Assembly (NCBI RefSeq): GCF_039544305.1 | Contig: NZ_BAABLK010000002.1 | Span: 28,712 to 92,711 of the forward strand | Direction: 5' to 3' | DNA length: 64,000 nt | Origin: Paeniglutamicibacter antarcticus_C | GTDB taxonomy: Bacteria; Actinomycetota; Actinomycetes; Actinomycetales; Micrococcaceae | In this document: positions 19,223 through 27,946 of the stretch, piece by piece | Layout of the letters: the number at the start of each line of letters is the position of its first letter | Position numbering within the stretch: the first letter of the stretch is position 1 | The notes under the pieces: generated by a model | Database searches by the model: none | What the model was told of the DNA's origin: nothing | The model's input: the letters and a program-made list of their open reading frames with translations, nothing else | Translations under genes and position numbers: made by a program

Positions 19223-20722
19223 CTAGTCGATCTCAGTGCCTTCAGGGTCGTCCTCGGGCGTGACGTAGGGCAGATGGATCGACATGGTTGCCCCGCCGCC
19301 GGCTGTCTCGCTGAGCCTGATTGATCCGTCGTGTTGCGCGGCGATCGCCGCGACGATGGCCAGCCCGAGCCCGGTTCCGCCGGTTTGGCGCTGTCGGGAA
19401 GAATCCGCGCGGTAGAACCGTTCGAAGACCCGGCCCGCGTCGTCCTCGGAGATGCCTGGGCCGTGGTCCCGGATTTCCAACACGGCATCGGACCATCCGT
19501 CGATGACGGGCTTGACACCCACTGCGATCTCGATGTCGGTGCCCTCGGGGGTGTAGCGCAGGGCATTAGTCATCAAATTGGCCACAATCTGCCGCAATCT
19601 CGCCTCGTCCCCGCTGGTGGGTGCCGGCTGGGGGGAGCCTCCGTCCAAGCCGACCAGGCGCACCTTGCGATCCGCCGCGTTGACCCGGGCGTCCTCGACG
19701 GTGTCACCGGCCAGCATCAACAGGTCGATGGGCTTGCGCTCCAGCGGGCGCTGCTCATCGAGCCGTGCCAGGGTCAGCAGGTCCTCGACCAGCTGGCCCA
19801 TGCGCTTTGACTCGGCCTCGATGCGGCCCATGGCGGTGCGCAACATCTCCGGGTCGTTCAGCCCACCTTGGCGATAGAACTCGGAGTAGCCCTGGATCGT
19901 CACCAGCGGAGTGCGCAACTCGTGCGAGGCGTCTTGGATGAACCGGCGCATCTTGTGTTCCGAGGCGGCCCGTCCGCGGAAGGCGTGCTCGATGTGGGCC
20001 AGCATGGCGTTCAACGAACGCGAGAGGCGTCCGACTTCGGTCTCCGGAGGGTAGTCCTCCACACGGCGGGACAGGTCACCGGCGGCGATGGCGGCGGCGG
20101 TGCGTTCGACCCGGATCAGAGGCAGCAGTGCCCGGGTGGTGATCCCGTAGGCGATCATTGACATCAGCAACGTGGCCAGCATGCCGGTGGACATCACCAG
20201 CATCGTGGCCTTGGTGACGGTGTCGTTTACCGAGGTCATGGGCAGGGCATAGATGAGGTCGTAGTCGGTGCGCGGCAGATCCACGATGCGTACCCGCCAT
20301 CCGGAGGAGCCAATGTTGGTGCCTGGCACAGAAAGCGTGGCCGCTGGATCCTCACGCAACCGTTCCAGCGCGTCGGGGTCGACCTCCGGCGCGTCCTGTG
20401 GTTTCTGGTCCGCGGACGGCTTGCGCGGCATCTTGTAAAGGATCGTCCCCGACTCGTCGCGCAGGTCCCCGTAGAAACGGGCCACGCCGTTGGATTTGGG
20501 GTTGATGGTGGTGATGCCCGCATAGTCGTTGAGCATCGAGGAGGTGACCGTGGCGGTGTTGGTCTTCAGGTCGGTGTCCAGTTGTGCAGTGAGCATCAAC
20601 CGCAGTGACTGCGCCGACCCGACTGCCGTGACCACGATTCCCAGGATCATCAGGGAGCTCATGAGCGCAACGAGCTTGGTCCGAAGCGACACCTGTCGCC
20701 AGAACCTGCGGGCGCTTTCCAC
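19223..20722 (-). CDS. Sensor histidine kinase
   Basis: 499 aa. Membrane helix about 16-37, extracellular sensor of ~140 residues, second helix about 175-197, HAMP ('RTAAAIAAGDLSRRVEDYPPE'), dimerisation/phospho-acceptor 'DASHELRTPLVTIQGYSEF' (His about 269), and the ATPase boxes N ('LMTNALRY'), G1 ('IRDHGPGI'), F and G2 ('GTGLGLAIVAAI'). It follows the response-regulator gene by 22 bp, forming an OmpR/EnvZ-type pair similar in architecture to the mycobacterial TrcRS, TcrXY and PrrAB systems. The stimulus is unknown. Confidence 0.93.
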   Translation of the reverse strand: MESARRFWRQVSLRTKLVALMSSLMILGIVVTAVGSAQSLRLMLTAQLDTDLKTNTATVTSSMLNDYAGITTINPKSNGVARFYGDLRDESGTILYKMPRKPSADQKPQDAPEVDPDALERLREDPAATLSVPGTNIGSSGWRVRIVDLPRTDYDLIYALPMTSVNDTVTKATMLVMSTGMLATLLMSMIAYGITTRALLPLIRVERTAAAIAAGDLSRRVEDYPPETEVGRLSRSLNAMLAHIEHAFRGRAASEHKMRRFIQDASHELRTPLVTIQGYSEFYRQGGLNDPEMLRTAMGRIEAESKRMGQLVEDLLTLARLDEQRPLERKPIDLLMLAGDTVEDARVNAADRKVRLVGLDGGSPQPAPTSGDEARLRQIVANLMTNALRYTPEGTDIEIAVGVKPVIDGWSDAVLEIRDHGPGISEDDAGRVFERFYRADSSRQRQTGGTGLGLAIVAAIAAQHDGSIRLSETAGGGATMSIHLPYVTPEDDPEGTEID

Positions 20723-20744
20723 GTAGGGGAACCGGTCTTTCGTC

Positions 20745-21455
20745 TTAGCGGCGGTCAGCGGTTCGCATCAGGTAGCCGACACCGCGCTTGGTCTGGATCA
20801 GCGAGGGCCACTCGGGGCGCGAATCGATCTTCCGGCGCAGGTAGGAAATATAGGATTCCACGATCGAGGCATCGCCGTTGAAGTCGTATTCCCACACGTG
20901 GTCCAGGATCTGCGCCTTGGACAGCACCCGGTTTGGGTTCATCATCAGGTAGCGCAGCAACTTGAATTCGGTCGGGGAGAGTTCGATGACTTCCCCCGAG
21001 CGGCGCACCTCGTGGGCGTCGTCGTTTAGCTCAAGGTCATCGACGCGAATGATCGCGGCATCTTCCTCGTCGGGCTGCGTACGTCGCAGCACTGCGCGGA
21101 TGCGGGCCACGACCTCATCGAGGCTGAATGGCTTGGTGACGTAGTCATCCCCGCCGACGGTGAGCCCGGTGACTTTGTCTTCGGTGTCGTCGCGTGCTGT
21201 GAGGAACAGCACGGGGAAATGCTTGCCGGCTGCGCGCAACCGGCGGGTGATGGTGAATCCGTCCATGTCCGGGAGCATCACATCGAGCACGGCAAGGTCA
21301 GGGGTCTGGGCTTCGACGGCGGCCAAGGCCTCGCGGCCATTGGCCGCAGCAACCACTTCGAACCCTGCGAAACGCAGGGAGGTGGAAAGCAGTTCGCGGA
21401 TGTTTGGCTCATCATCGACGACCAAGAGCTTTGCTTCTGGGGTTTTGGCGTTCAT
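20745..21455 (-). CDS. OmpR/PhoB-family response regulator
   Basis: 236 aa from ATG 21455; an extension to 21512 is open but lacks a ribosome site. Receiver domain: 'LLVVDDEPNIRELL' (acidic pocket), 'DLAVLDVMLPDMDGF' (phospho-acceptor Asp), 'YVTKPFSLDEVV' (Lys). The C-terminal winged helix shows 'ELSPTEFKLLRYLMMNPNRV' and 'VESYISYLRRKID'. It is transcribed with the kinase gene downstream and likely autoregulates the operon. Target genes are not known. Confidence 0.94.
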   Translation of the reverse strand: MNAKTPEAKLLVVDDEPNIRELLSTSLRFAGFEVVAAANGREALAAVEAQTPDLAVLDVMLPDMDGFTITRRLRAAGKHFPVLFLTARDDTEDKVTGLTVGGDDYVTKPFSLDEVVARIRAVLRRTQPDEEDAAIIRVDDLELNDDAHEVRRSGEVIELSPTEFKLLRYLMMNPNRVLSKAQILDHVWEYDFNGDASIVESYISYLRRKIDSRPEWPSLIQTKRGVGYLMRTADRR

Positions 21456-21588
21456 GGCTACCAGTCTGCAACCGATATCTGTAAGAACCCTGTGTGTTTC
21501 TTGTGCGCGCAAGGACTTGTGCCCCGGCGCCGGCGCCCAAAGTGCCCTGAACTTGCCGAAAGCCGGAGCAACGAGCGGGTGGGCGCGC

Positions 21589-21819
21589 TCAGCTGGAACG
21601 TCGGCGTTCGCGGAAGTTCAGCACCAGGACGGCCATGAGCAGGATGAAGGCCAGCGGCAGTCCGTAGAGTGCAACGGCAAGCAGAGCGGGCGTGGCGGCC
21701 ACCTGCAGCATGTACTGAACGAGCACCGTCACCAGCGCAGCGAGAGAAACGACGGCGATCCCTCCGGCCAGGAAGGTGAGGATGCGTTGGGAGGCAGGGT
21801 TCGAAGCGGTGGTGTTCAC
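21589..21819 (-). CDS. Small membrane protein (two helices)
   Basis: 76 aa with two predicted membrane helices (about 14-38 and 44-67) and a basic tail NFRERRRSS. GTG start at 21819 with AAAGG overlapping the start region. No family recognised. It lies upstream of the response-regulator gene on the same strand (133-bp gap), so it might be co-transcribed with the sensor system and be a small accessory of it. That is inference only. Confidence 0.5.
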   Translation of the reverse strand: MNTTASNPASQRILTFLAGGIAVVSLAALVTVLVQYMLQVAATPALLAVALYGLPLAFILLMAVLVLNFRERRRSS

Positions 21820-22064
21820 CCTTTAAAACTACCGCGCGCAGGGCGAAGGGCCACATCGGGCCCGTCCCTCTTAGGTGGAGGGTGTGAAGCCGCGAATGTC
21901 GTACCCTAGAAGATATATACTTCCCCGGACGCATGAACCCGTCCGCAAGACCCCCTCGGTGGGGGATTGCGGGGTAGCGAGCCGGGAGACCGCCAGAATT
22001 GGGAACGCGGAACAGCTTGACCCCGTGGTTGGCCCATCGAGACGCAAGAACGAGGTAGCTAGAC

Positions 22065-22448
22065 GTGCCAACCGGCAAAGTGAAATGGTACGAACCCTCC
22101 AAGGGGTTCGGATTCCTGGTGACCGACGAGGGCCAGGAAGTGTATTTGAACGCCTCGGCGTTGCCCGCGGGCGTAACCGAGCTGCGCGCCGGTACCCGCA
22201 TGGAGTTCGGCATTGCTGAAGGACACAAGGGCGCCCAGGCGCTCAGCGTGCGCACCCTTGACGACGCACCCTCGGTGGCCCGCGCCAAGCGAAAGCCTGC
22301 CGTGGACACCGCTGTGCTGATCGAGGACCTGATCCAGGTGCTCGACTCGGTCTCCAACGGGTTGCGCAAAGGCCGCTACCCGGAAAAAACACATGGCGCC
22401 AAGATTGCATCCGTGCTGCGCGCCGTAGCCGACGACTTGGACGCCTAA
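22065..22448 (+). CDS. Cold-shock-domain protein with C-terminal extension
   Basis: 127 aa. Residues 1-66 are a cold-shock domain: 'GKVKWYEPSKGFGFLVTDEG' covers RNP1-like KGFGF, and VYLNAS replaces the usual VFVHFS, so one aromatic and the His of RNP2 are changed. The remaining 60 residues are a helical extension ('AVLIEDLIQVLDSVSNGLRKG') found in the actinobacterial long-CspA group. It is expected to bind RNA or single-stranded DNA. GTG start. The next gene (DUF3027) follows after 4 bp, so they form an operon. Confidence 0.8.
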   Translation: MPTGKVKWYEPSKGFGFLVTDEGQEVYLNASALPAGVTELRAGTRMEFGIAEGHKGAQALSVRTLDDAPSVARAKRKPAVDTAVLIEDLIQVLDSVSNGLRKGRYPEKTHGAKIASVLRAVADDLDA

Positions 22449-22452
22449 TCCC

Positions 22453-22944
22453 ATGGTACGCAAACCGATACTGGACCTGACACTGGCCAAGGCCATCGGG
22501 CCGGCACGTGAGGCATTGCTCGAAATCACCGATGGGTCGCTGATCGGCGAACACCTCGAGGCGGTCAGCGACGGCGAACGCTTGGTCACCCACCGTTTCG
22601 CCGCATTGCTCCCGGGGTACGAGGGTTGGTGCTGGTTCGCGACGCTGACCCGCATCCCTCGCGCCCAGGCCAAGGACCTTACGGTGTGTGAGGTCGGGAT
22701 CGTTCCGGGCGAGGATGCGTTGTTGGCGCCGCCTTGGGTTCCCTGGGCCGAACGCGTCAGCCCGGAGGAGAGGGACGCCGAGCGCAGCGCAGCGGAGGAA
22801 GCAGCAGCCGCAGCGAGCGGCGCCGAGACCCCGGCTGGGGAGCCTTCCGAAGGGCAATCCACCGAGGAAATCTTGGATGGATACGGCCCTGGTCAAACTG
22901 CCGAAGCGGATGCATACCAGCCTGATTCAGAAAACTTTAAATAA
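22453..22944 (+). CDS. DUF3027 domain protein
   Basis: 163 aa. The conserved part 'ALLEITDGSLIGEHLEAVSDGERLVTHRF' followed by 'GYEGWCWFATLTRIPRAQ' and 'LLAPPWVPWAERVSPEE' is the DUF3027 pattern, an actinobacterial protein usually paired with the long cold-shock protein as seen here. The last ~55 residues are low-complexity Glu/Ala. Function unknown. It starts 4 bp after the upstream stop and ends at a strong terminator. Confidence 0.82.
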   Translation: MVRKPILDLTLAKAIGPAREALLEITDGSLIGEHLEAVSDGERLVTHRFAALLPGYEGWCWFATLTRIPRAQAKDLTVCEVGIVPGEDALLAPPWVPWAERVSPEERDAERSAAEEAAAAASGAETPAGEPSEGQSTEEILDGYGPGQTAEADAYQPDSENFK

Positions 22945-22983
22945 CTGAAAAGTAACCTAGGTGATATATCTACTAGGTTACGA

Positions 22984-23020
22984 AAAAGGACCGGGTGGAG
23001 CTCCACCCGGTCCTTTTCTT
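22984..23020. terminator. Intrinsic terminator between convergent genes
   Basis: A 17-bp perfect palindromic stem, AAAAGGACCGGGTGGAG followed directly by its complement ending in TTTTCTT. The A-run on the other side lets it serve both the DUF3027 gene and the convergent serC. Confidence 0.88.
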
Positions 23021-23126
23021 GCGTGGAAATGAACCTCTTCCACGGGCGCCGGGAAAGAAGAGGCGATGCCCCGGCAACTGGTATCAACCAGCGTCGGTGC
23101 ACCGCCCCGAGGTTTCCGGTGGGAAA

Positions 23127-24248
23127 CTAGCTGTTCTGCAAGACGTACTCGATGCATTTGAGCAGGGCCGAGACGTCCTCGGGCTCGATCGCGACGAAAG
23201 TCGCGATTCGTAGCTGGTTGCGTCCAAGCTTGCGGTACGGCTCGACGTCCACCACGCCGTTGGCGCGCAGGGTCTTGGCGATGGCTGCAGCATCGACGGA
23301 ACCGTCAAAATCGATCGTGGCAATGACGTTGGAGCGGTCCTCGGCTGATGCGACGTACGGACTTGCCACCTTGGAAGCCTCGGCCCAGTCGTAGACCCGC
23401 GAAGCTGAATCAGCTGTGCGAGCGGCCGCGAATTCCAGGCCGCCGTTGGCGTTGAGCCACTGCACCTGGGCATTGAGCGTGACCAGGGTGGACAGGGCCG
23501 GGGTGTTGTAGGTCTGGTTCAGCCGCGAATTGTCGATTGCCGTCTTCAGGCTCAGGAAATCAGGGATCCAGCGGCCCGATGAAGCAATTTCCTCGGCGCG
23601 CGCAATTGCCGCCGGGGAGAAGAACGCGATCCAAAGGCCGCCGTCCGAGGCGAAGTTCTTCTGCGGAGCGAAGTAATAGACGTCGGCCTGGGAGACATCC
23701 ACTGCCAGCCCTCCAGCTGCCGAGGTGGCATCAATGACAACCAGGGAGTCCTCATCGGCGCCTTCGACCCGGTGAACGGGCGCGGCAACGCCGGTGGAGG
23801 TCTCGTTCTGGGGCCAAGCATATACATCCACGCCGGCTTCGGCCACGGGAACCGGGCGCGTGCCGGGTTCCGCCACGATGATGGAGGACGGCTTCAGGAA
23901 CGGTGCCTTGTTGGTTGCCGACGCGAACTTCGACCCGAATTCGCCGAAGGAGAGGTGCTGGGCCTTGTTGCGGACCAACCCGAAGGTGGCAACGTCCCAA
24001 AACGCGGTGGATCCGCCAACGCCGAGGACAACCTCGTAGTCGTCAGGGGCGTTGAAGAAGGTTTTTAGGCCTTCCTGGATTTCCCCCACCAGGTTTTTCA
24101 CCGGGGCCTGGCGGTGCGAGGTCCCCAGGAGCCGCGTGCCTGCGTCGACGAGGGCCTGGAGCTGTTCAGGCCGGACCTTGGAGGGCCCCGCGCCGAATCG
24201 GCCGTCCACGGGCAAAAGGTCTTCGGGAATGGTCACGACGGTGCTCAT
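23127..24248 (-). CDS. serC: Phosphoserine aminotransferase
   Basis: 373 aa from ATG 24248 with GAGGAG 4 nt upstream. It matches the actinobacterial SerC type: 'DGRFGAGPSKVRPEQL' near the start, 'LGVGGSTAFWDVA', 'LVVIDATSAAGGLAVD' and the PLP-binding Lys in 'VYYFAPQKNFASDGG' (about 192-206). It converts 3-phosphohydroxypyruvate and glutamate to phosphoserine in serine synthesis. Monocistronic, and divergent from dtxR across a 194-bp intergenic region. Confidence 0.95.
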   Translation of the reverse strand: MSTVVTIPEDLLPVDGRFGAGPSKVRPEQLQALVDAGTRLLGTSHRQAPVKNLVGEIQEGLKTFFNAPDDYEVVLGVGGSTAFWDVATFGLVRNKAQHLSFGEFGSKFASATNKAPFLKPSSIIVAEPGTRPVPVAEAGVDVYAWPQNETSTGVAAPVHRVEGADEDSLVVIDATSAAGGLAVDVSQADVYYFAPQKNFASDGGLWIAFFSPAAIARAEEIASSGRWIPDFLSLKTAIDNSRLNQTYNTPALSTLVTLNAQVQWLNANGGLEFAAARTADSASRVYDWAEASKVASPYVASAEDRSNVIATIDFDGSVDAAAIAKTLRANGVVDVEPYRKLGRNQLRIATFVAIEPEDVSALLKCIEYVLQNS

Positions 24249-24442
24249 GCTGCTCCTCATAAGGGTGTTTTGCGCTTTGACACCCTCGCATCCGTTCTTT
24301 GATGCGATCCAGGGATGCCCAACGGTTCAATAATCCCGCACTCTGATGCCCAATGCGTAATAACGAGTCGGCAATGTGAACGCAGGTAGAGTGGAAGCGT
24401 AGTGAATTGTTGTAAAAATCAACCCATGCGGGAGCTGCAAAC

Positions 24443-25141
24443 GTGTCAGACCTGATCGATACCACCGAAATGTACCTGCGCACCATCCTGGAACTCCAGG
24501 AGGAGGGCATTATTGCCCTGCGCGCGCGCATTGCCGAGCGACTGGGGCATTCGGGCCCCACGGTTTCGCAAACGGTGGCCCGCATGGAGCGTGACGGTTT
24601 GGTCGTGGTGACTCCCGACCGGCACCTTGAGCTGACCGAGCATGGCGCGGAAGTCGCCACCGGGGTGATGCGCAAGCACCGCCTGGCCGAACGCCTGCTG
24701 GCAGATGTGATCGGGCTGGAGTGGGAGTACGTCCACGAGGAGGCCTGCCGCTGGGAGCACGTCATGAGCGAACGGGTGGAGCAGCGGCTTTATAAGTTGC
24801 TTGGCCAGCCTGCCTCGTCCCCGTACGGAAACCCGATACCGGGACTCGAAGCATTGGGTGGACCCGTGCTATCCGAAATCTCCGTAGGTGTCCAAAGTCT
24901 CGATTCGGCCCTTCTGGACGGCAATGTCGGGCCCGTTCGCATCGAACGCCTGGCCGAAACCATCCAGGTTGAACCCGAGTTGCTGGTGCAACTCGATGAG
25001 GGCGGTATTCGTCCTGGAGCCCTAGTCACCCTAGAAAGGGCCGAAGATTACGTGGTTGTGCGCGTCCAGGGCATCGAGGGAGCGCTGGAGCTTCCGACCG
25101 AAGTCAGCGCCCATGTATTCGTCCGCCGCATGGATAGATAA
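24443..25141 (+). CDS. dtxR: DtxR/IdeR-type iron-dependent regulator
   Basis: 232 aa. Winged helix 'ARIAERLGHSGPTVSQTVARME' (about 28-49). All metal ligands of diphtheria DtxR fall at the same numbers: Met10, Cys102, Glu105, His106 (primary site) and His79, Glu83, His98 (ancillary site). The C-terminal SH3-like domain is present. Cys102 argues for iron rather than manganese sensing. GTG start with GGGAG upstream. It is expected to repress siderophore and uptake genes when Fe(II) is bound. The divergent neighbour is serC. Confidence 0.92.
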   Translation: MSDLIDTTEMYLRTILELQEEGIIALRARIAERLGHSGPTVSQTVARMERDGLVVVTPDRHLELTEHGAEVATGVMRKHRLAERLLADVIGLEWEYVHEEACRWEHVMSERVEQRLYKLLGQPASSPYGNPIPGLEALGGPVLSEISVGVQSLDSALLDGNVGPVRIERLAETIQVEPELLVQLDEGGIRPGALVTLERAEDYVVVRVQGIEGALELPTEVSAHVFVRRMDR

Positions 25142-25189
25142 CGGAATTGTAACTTTGGCGCAAATGGCGGTAGGGTTTCACGTTGGGTT

Positions 25190-25392
25190 GCACTTAGGTA
25201 ATCCAGTCCTGATCCGGTTCGCATAACCCTACCGGCGGATACAGGAGCAAGAATTCGCGGTAGGGGCGGAGGACCCATTCAACCGTTCCTGGCCATTGGC
25301 CATGGCACTCGGGGTGAAGCTGAGTCCGCCTAAGTGGGCTCGGCCGAGTTGCCTCATGACTCGAATCCGACAGCTAACTTCGCAGGCGATAT
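25190..25392 (+). promoter_or_regulatory. Cyclic-di-AMP riboswitch (ydaO-yuaA) upstream of M23 gene
   Basis: The leader contains the conserved core blocks of this class in order: 'GGCGGAGGACCCA' (25267-25279), 'CTCGGGGTGAAGC' (about 25309-25321), and 'TCGAATCCGACAGCTAACTT' just before the gene, with paired stems between them. In Actinobacteria this riboswitch precedes peptidoglycan hydrolases and lowers their expression when c-di-AMP is high. Edges are approximate. Confidence 0.88.
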
Positions 25393-25407
25393 ATGAGAGG
25401 TTGTCAT

Positions 25408-26415
25408 TTGACTCAGCAGCACACTTCCGGACGCCGTCGTGCGTCCGGTACCGTTGATGCTTCGCCTGCTGAAGGCTCACTAGAGCAGATTGTCGACACC
25501 GCCCTGAGCGGTGCGAACACTTCCCGACGCTCCGGTCGACGCGCACTGAGCGCTGTCCCGGAAGGTTTCGAGGCCGCTGGATCCGCACAGTACACAGGGC
25601 GTCGCTTCGACGCTGGCCTGCGCTACGGGGTATCCCCGGATTCGGCATCGATCGCTGGCACCCAACTGCCCGTGGAGCCGACCGCACCAGTGGTGCCGGT
25701 CGACGTGCCGGGTGAAGCTGACGAGCTGGACAACGTCCTGAAGTTCGCACCCCGGGCCAAACGCTCCCGCCTTGGGTTTACGCACAAGATCGCCGCCGTT
25801 GCAGCTGTTTCAGGGCTCGCGTTCGCAGCCGCCACCCCCGCGCAGGAAGCCGAAGAGACCGTCGCCGGTTCCGAGCGCGTGGCCCAGTCCGTCGTGGTTG
25901 ACGTGACGGCCCCTGTCGGTGACGAGGTCAAGATCGAGCGAGCCTCGGTCACCAGCGAATTCACCAAGGAAGACAAGCTGGCAATGGTCATGACCGCTGC
26001 CGGCGGAGATGTCACGGCGATGACCAAAACAGGTGTTCTGGCCCAGCCGGTGGACTCCGTGCGACTGACCTCGCGCTTTGGCCACCGCAAGAACCCGACC
26101 GGTCCCGGCTTCATGAACCACAACGGCCTGGACTACGGAGTTGCCTGTGGCACTCCGGTCAAGGCGAGCGCCGCGGGCACGGTAGTGCAGTCAGAGTTAG
26201 CCGGTCACTCCGGCAACCGTGTGAAGGTCGATCACGGCAACGGACTGGAAACAAGCTACAACCACAATTCCGCCTTGAAGGTGTCTGTGGGACAAAAGGT
26301 CCAGCGCGGGGATGTCGTCTCATTGAGCGGCACCACGGGCAACTCGACTGGATGTCACCTGCACCTCGAGGTCATCGTCAACAGCCAGTGGGTAGACCCC
26401 GAGGGTTGGTTATAA
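25408..26415 (+). CDS. M23-family peptidoglycan endopeptidase
   Basis: 335 aa from TTG 25408, chosen because GAGAGG lies 7 nt upstream; the ATG at 25393 would sit before that site. Long cytoplasmic N terminus (~125 aa), a membrane/signal segment ('FTHKIAAVAAVSGLAFAAA'), a spacer, then a lysostaphin-type domain with the zinc ligands in 'MNHNGLDYGVACG' (H-x3-D) and 'GCHLHLEV' (HxH), and 'GNSTGCHLH'. It likely cuts peptide cross-links outside the membrane during growth. It is controlled by the riboswitch in its leader. The very late signal segment is unusual for a secreted enzyme and suggests type II membrane anchoring. Confidence 0.87.
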   Translation: MTQQHTSGRRRASGTVDASPAEGSLEQIVDTALSGANTSRRSGRRALSAVPEGFEAAGSAQYTGRRFDAGLRYGVSPDSASIAGTQLPVEPTAPVVPVDVPGEADELDNVLKFAPRAKRSRLGFTHKIAAVAAVSGLAFAAATPAQEAEETVAGSERVAQSVVVDVTAPVGDEVKIERASVTSEFTKEDKLAMVMTAAGGDVTAMTKTGVLAQPVDSVRLTSRFGHRKNPTGPGFMNHNGLDYGVACGTPVKASAAGTVVQSELAGHSGNRVKVDHGNGLETSYNHNSALKVSVGQKVQRGDVVSLSGTTGNSTGCHLHLEVIVNSQWVDPEGWL

Positions 26416-26489
26416 CGGCAATTGTCACCGTTCCGTGACCGTAACGTGACTTTTGCAGATGCTTCATATATTCTAAATAAGTGATCGGG

Positions 26490-26695
26490 GAATACCCCTG
26501 CTCACCGCCGCGGGAAGTGCCGAGCACTGCCAGCCCACGGTGTCCGTTCAATTACTCGTTTGGCAGTGGCGGGGGACCCAATTTCGGTTTCTATACCAGG
26601 AAGCCTTGGGGTTAAGCAGCTCGACCTGGCGGTCGATTTGCCGAGTGACTCCCACTCGAACCCGACAGCTCACCCCGTAGGCATCAGGAGAGGCA
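26490..26695 (+). promoter_or_regulatory. Second cyclic-di-AMP riboswitch, upstream of NlpC/P60 gene
   Basis: It has the same core blocks as the first: 'GGCGGGGGACCCA' (26569-26581), 'CCTTGGGGTTAAGC' (about 26606-26619) and 'TCGAACCCGACAGCTCACCC' (about 26657-26676), ending at GTAGGC just before the AGGAGA ribosome site. A TATATT-like -10 lies near 26468. Edges approximate. Confidence 0.9.
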
Positions 26696-26702
26696 ATATC
26701 AC

Positions 26703-27641
26703 GTGACTACACGTCGTCAAGCATTGGGCCGCCACCGCGCGACCGCGGTTCGGACCAACCCACTCGAGTCCATTTCGAAGGCAGTCGCCTCGAACGCCGG
26801 ATCGGTAGGCCGTCAGGCAGCCGTTATCGCAGCAGCATCAGGCCTCGTCCTAACCCTGGGCGTTCCGGCAGCGCAGGGGGATGTTTCCCGCGAAGCTACT
26901 GCGGTCCCCGTTGAAGGCCTTTCGGCAGAACGCGTCGCGGTAAAGGCCGTATCGGTCGCCGCAACCGGCGCCAAGGACCTGAACATCGAGCGCGCGGAAT
27001 TCACCTCTAAGCCCGCTCCGGCTCCCGTAGTGATCGCAGTGGCCGACGAGGTCGCCCCGAAGTCCAACAGCACTGCCCCGGTGACGCGCTCGAGCAACAA
27101 CTCGAACTCCACCGCGCCGCAGACCCGCTCGAGCAACAACTCGAACTCCACCGCGCCGCAGACCCGCTCGAGCAACAACTCTGACTCCAGCGCCCCGATG
27201 ACCCGCGAAAGCCGCGGCAACTCCTCGCCGGCACCGGTCGCGTCAACTCCTGAGGCGCCCAAAGCCGAGAGCAAAACCAAGTCTGTCAACACGGGCAACC
27301 TTTCGGGTATCGCTGCAACCGCTGCCAAATACGTGGGCGCACCCTACGTATGGGGCGGGAATACACCTTCGGGTTGGGACTGCTCCGGGTTCGTCAAGTA
27401 CGTTTACGCAAAGCACGGCATCAATATCGCACGTGGCACGTCCGCGATCCGCGGTTCGGGCCAGTTCGTTCGCACCGGCAGCCCGAAGCCGGGCGACTTG
27501 GTCTTCCAGAACGGTGGAGGCCACGTCGGTATCTACCTCGGTGGAGGTAAGATGATCGGCGCACAGAACCCGAGTACCGGGACCATCTTGCACGACGTTT
27601 CGCGCAACCCGCTCTACGGCTACTACACGCTCAAGGGCTAA
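26703..27641 (+). CDS. NlpC/P60-family peptidoglycan hydrolase
   Basis: 312 aa, GTG start behind AGGAGAGG. Signal/anchor segment about 38-60 ('AAVIAAASGLVLTLGVPAAQG'), a linker of ~140 residues including a 13-residue tandem repeat, then the C-terminal NlpC/P60 domain: 'YVWGGNTPSGWDCSGFVKYVY' carries the catalytic Cys and 'GGGHVGIYLGGGKM' the His. The family cleaves D-Glu-diaminopimelate bonds in the stem peptide. It sits behind its own c-di-AMP riboswitch, directly after a similarly controlled M23 enzyme, so the two share a wall-turnover programme. Confidence 0.9.
   Translation: MTTRRQALGRHRATAVRTNPLESISKAVASNAGSVGRQAAVIAAASGLVLTLGVPAAQGDVSREATAVPVEGLSAERVAVKAVSVAATGAKDLNIERAEFTSKPAPAPVVIAVADEVAPKSNSTAPVTRSSNNSNSTAPQTRSSNNSNSTAPQTRSSNNSDSSAPMTRESRGNSSPAPVASTPEAPKAESKTKSVNTGNLSGIAATAAKYVGAPYVWGGNTPSGWDCSGFVKYVYAKHGINIARGTSAIRGSGQFVRTGSPKPGDLVFQNGGGHVGIYLGGGKMIGAQNPSTGTILHDVSRNPLYGYYTLKG
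27087..27203 (+). repeat. Three tandem 39-bp units in the NlpC/P60 linker
   Basis: Units at 27087, 27126 and 27165 encode RSSNNSNSTAPQT (first two near-identical at DNA level, third RSSNNSDSSAPMT). A partial unit (SNSTAPVT) precedes. The array is in frame, so repeat number only changes linker length. Not a CRISPR: no spacers. Confidence 0.9.
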
Positions 27642-27657
27642 GTACCAGCTTCGCAAC

Positions 27658-27694
27658 GGCCCCGGTCGATCCGAAAGGATCGACCGGGGCCTTT
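27658..27694 (+). terminator. Terminator after the NlpC/P60 gene
   Basis: Perfect 15-bp stem GGCCCCGGTCGATCC / GGATCGACCGGGGCC with a GAAA tetraloop, then TTTG. It begins 17 bp after the stop. The rest of the gap to the HNH gene (27695-27946) shows no gene. Confidence 0.88.
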
Positions 27695-27946
27695 GCCGTT
27701 AATGGGGCCAACGATTCGTGTTCCCCGAACGTGCGGCCATCGAGCTTGGCCGCGCGAGGGTGGATGGCTGGAGAACTTTCGATTGAATTTTGAACGAGTT
27801 CTCCCCAAATGCGAGCAAAACTCCGGTTCGTTGTCTTAGGCTGGTTCACAGGAGCCAAAGCCAAGTGCCGCGTGCGCCACCGTGAGGGATTTCCGTCGTG
27901 GACGGGTCCCTTCTGTTGTGCCGGGTCAGGATCTAAGGATGCGCAC

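Noticed and set aside
27087..27203. CRISPR-like array
   Set aside because: Repeats are directly adjacent with no spacers and in frame with the NlpC/P60 protein. No cas genes in the window.
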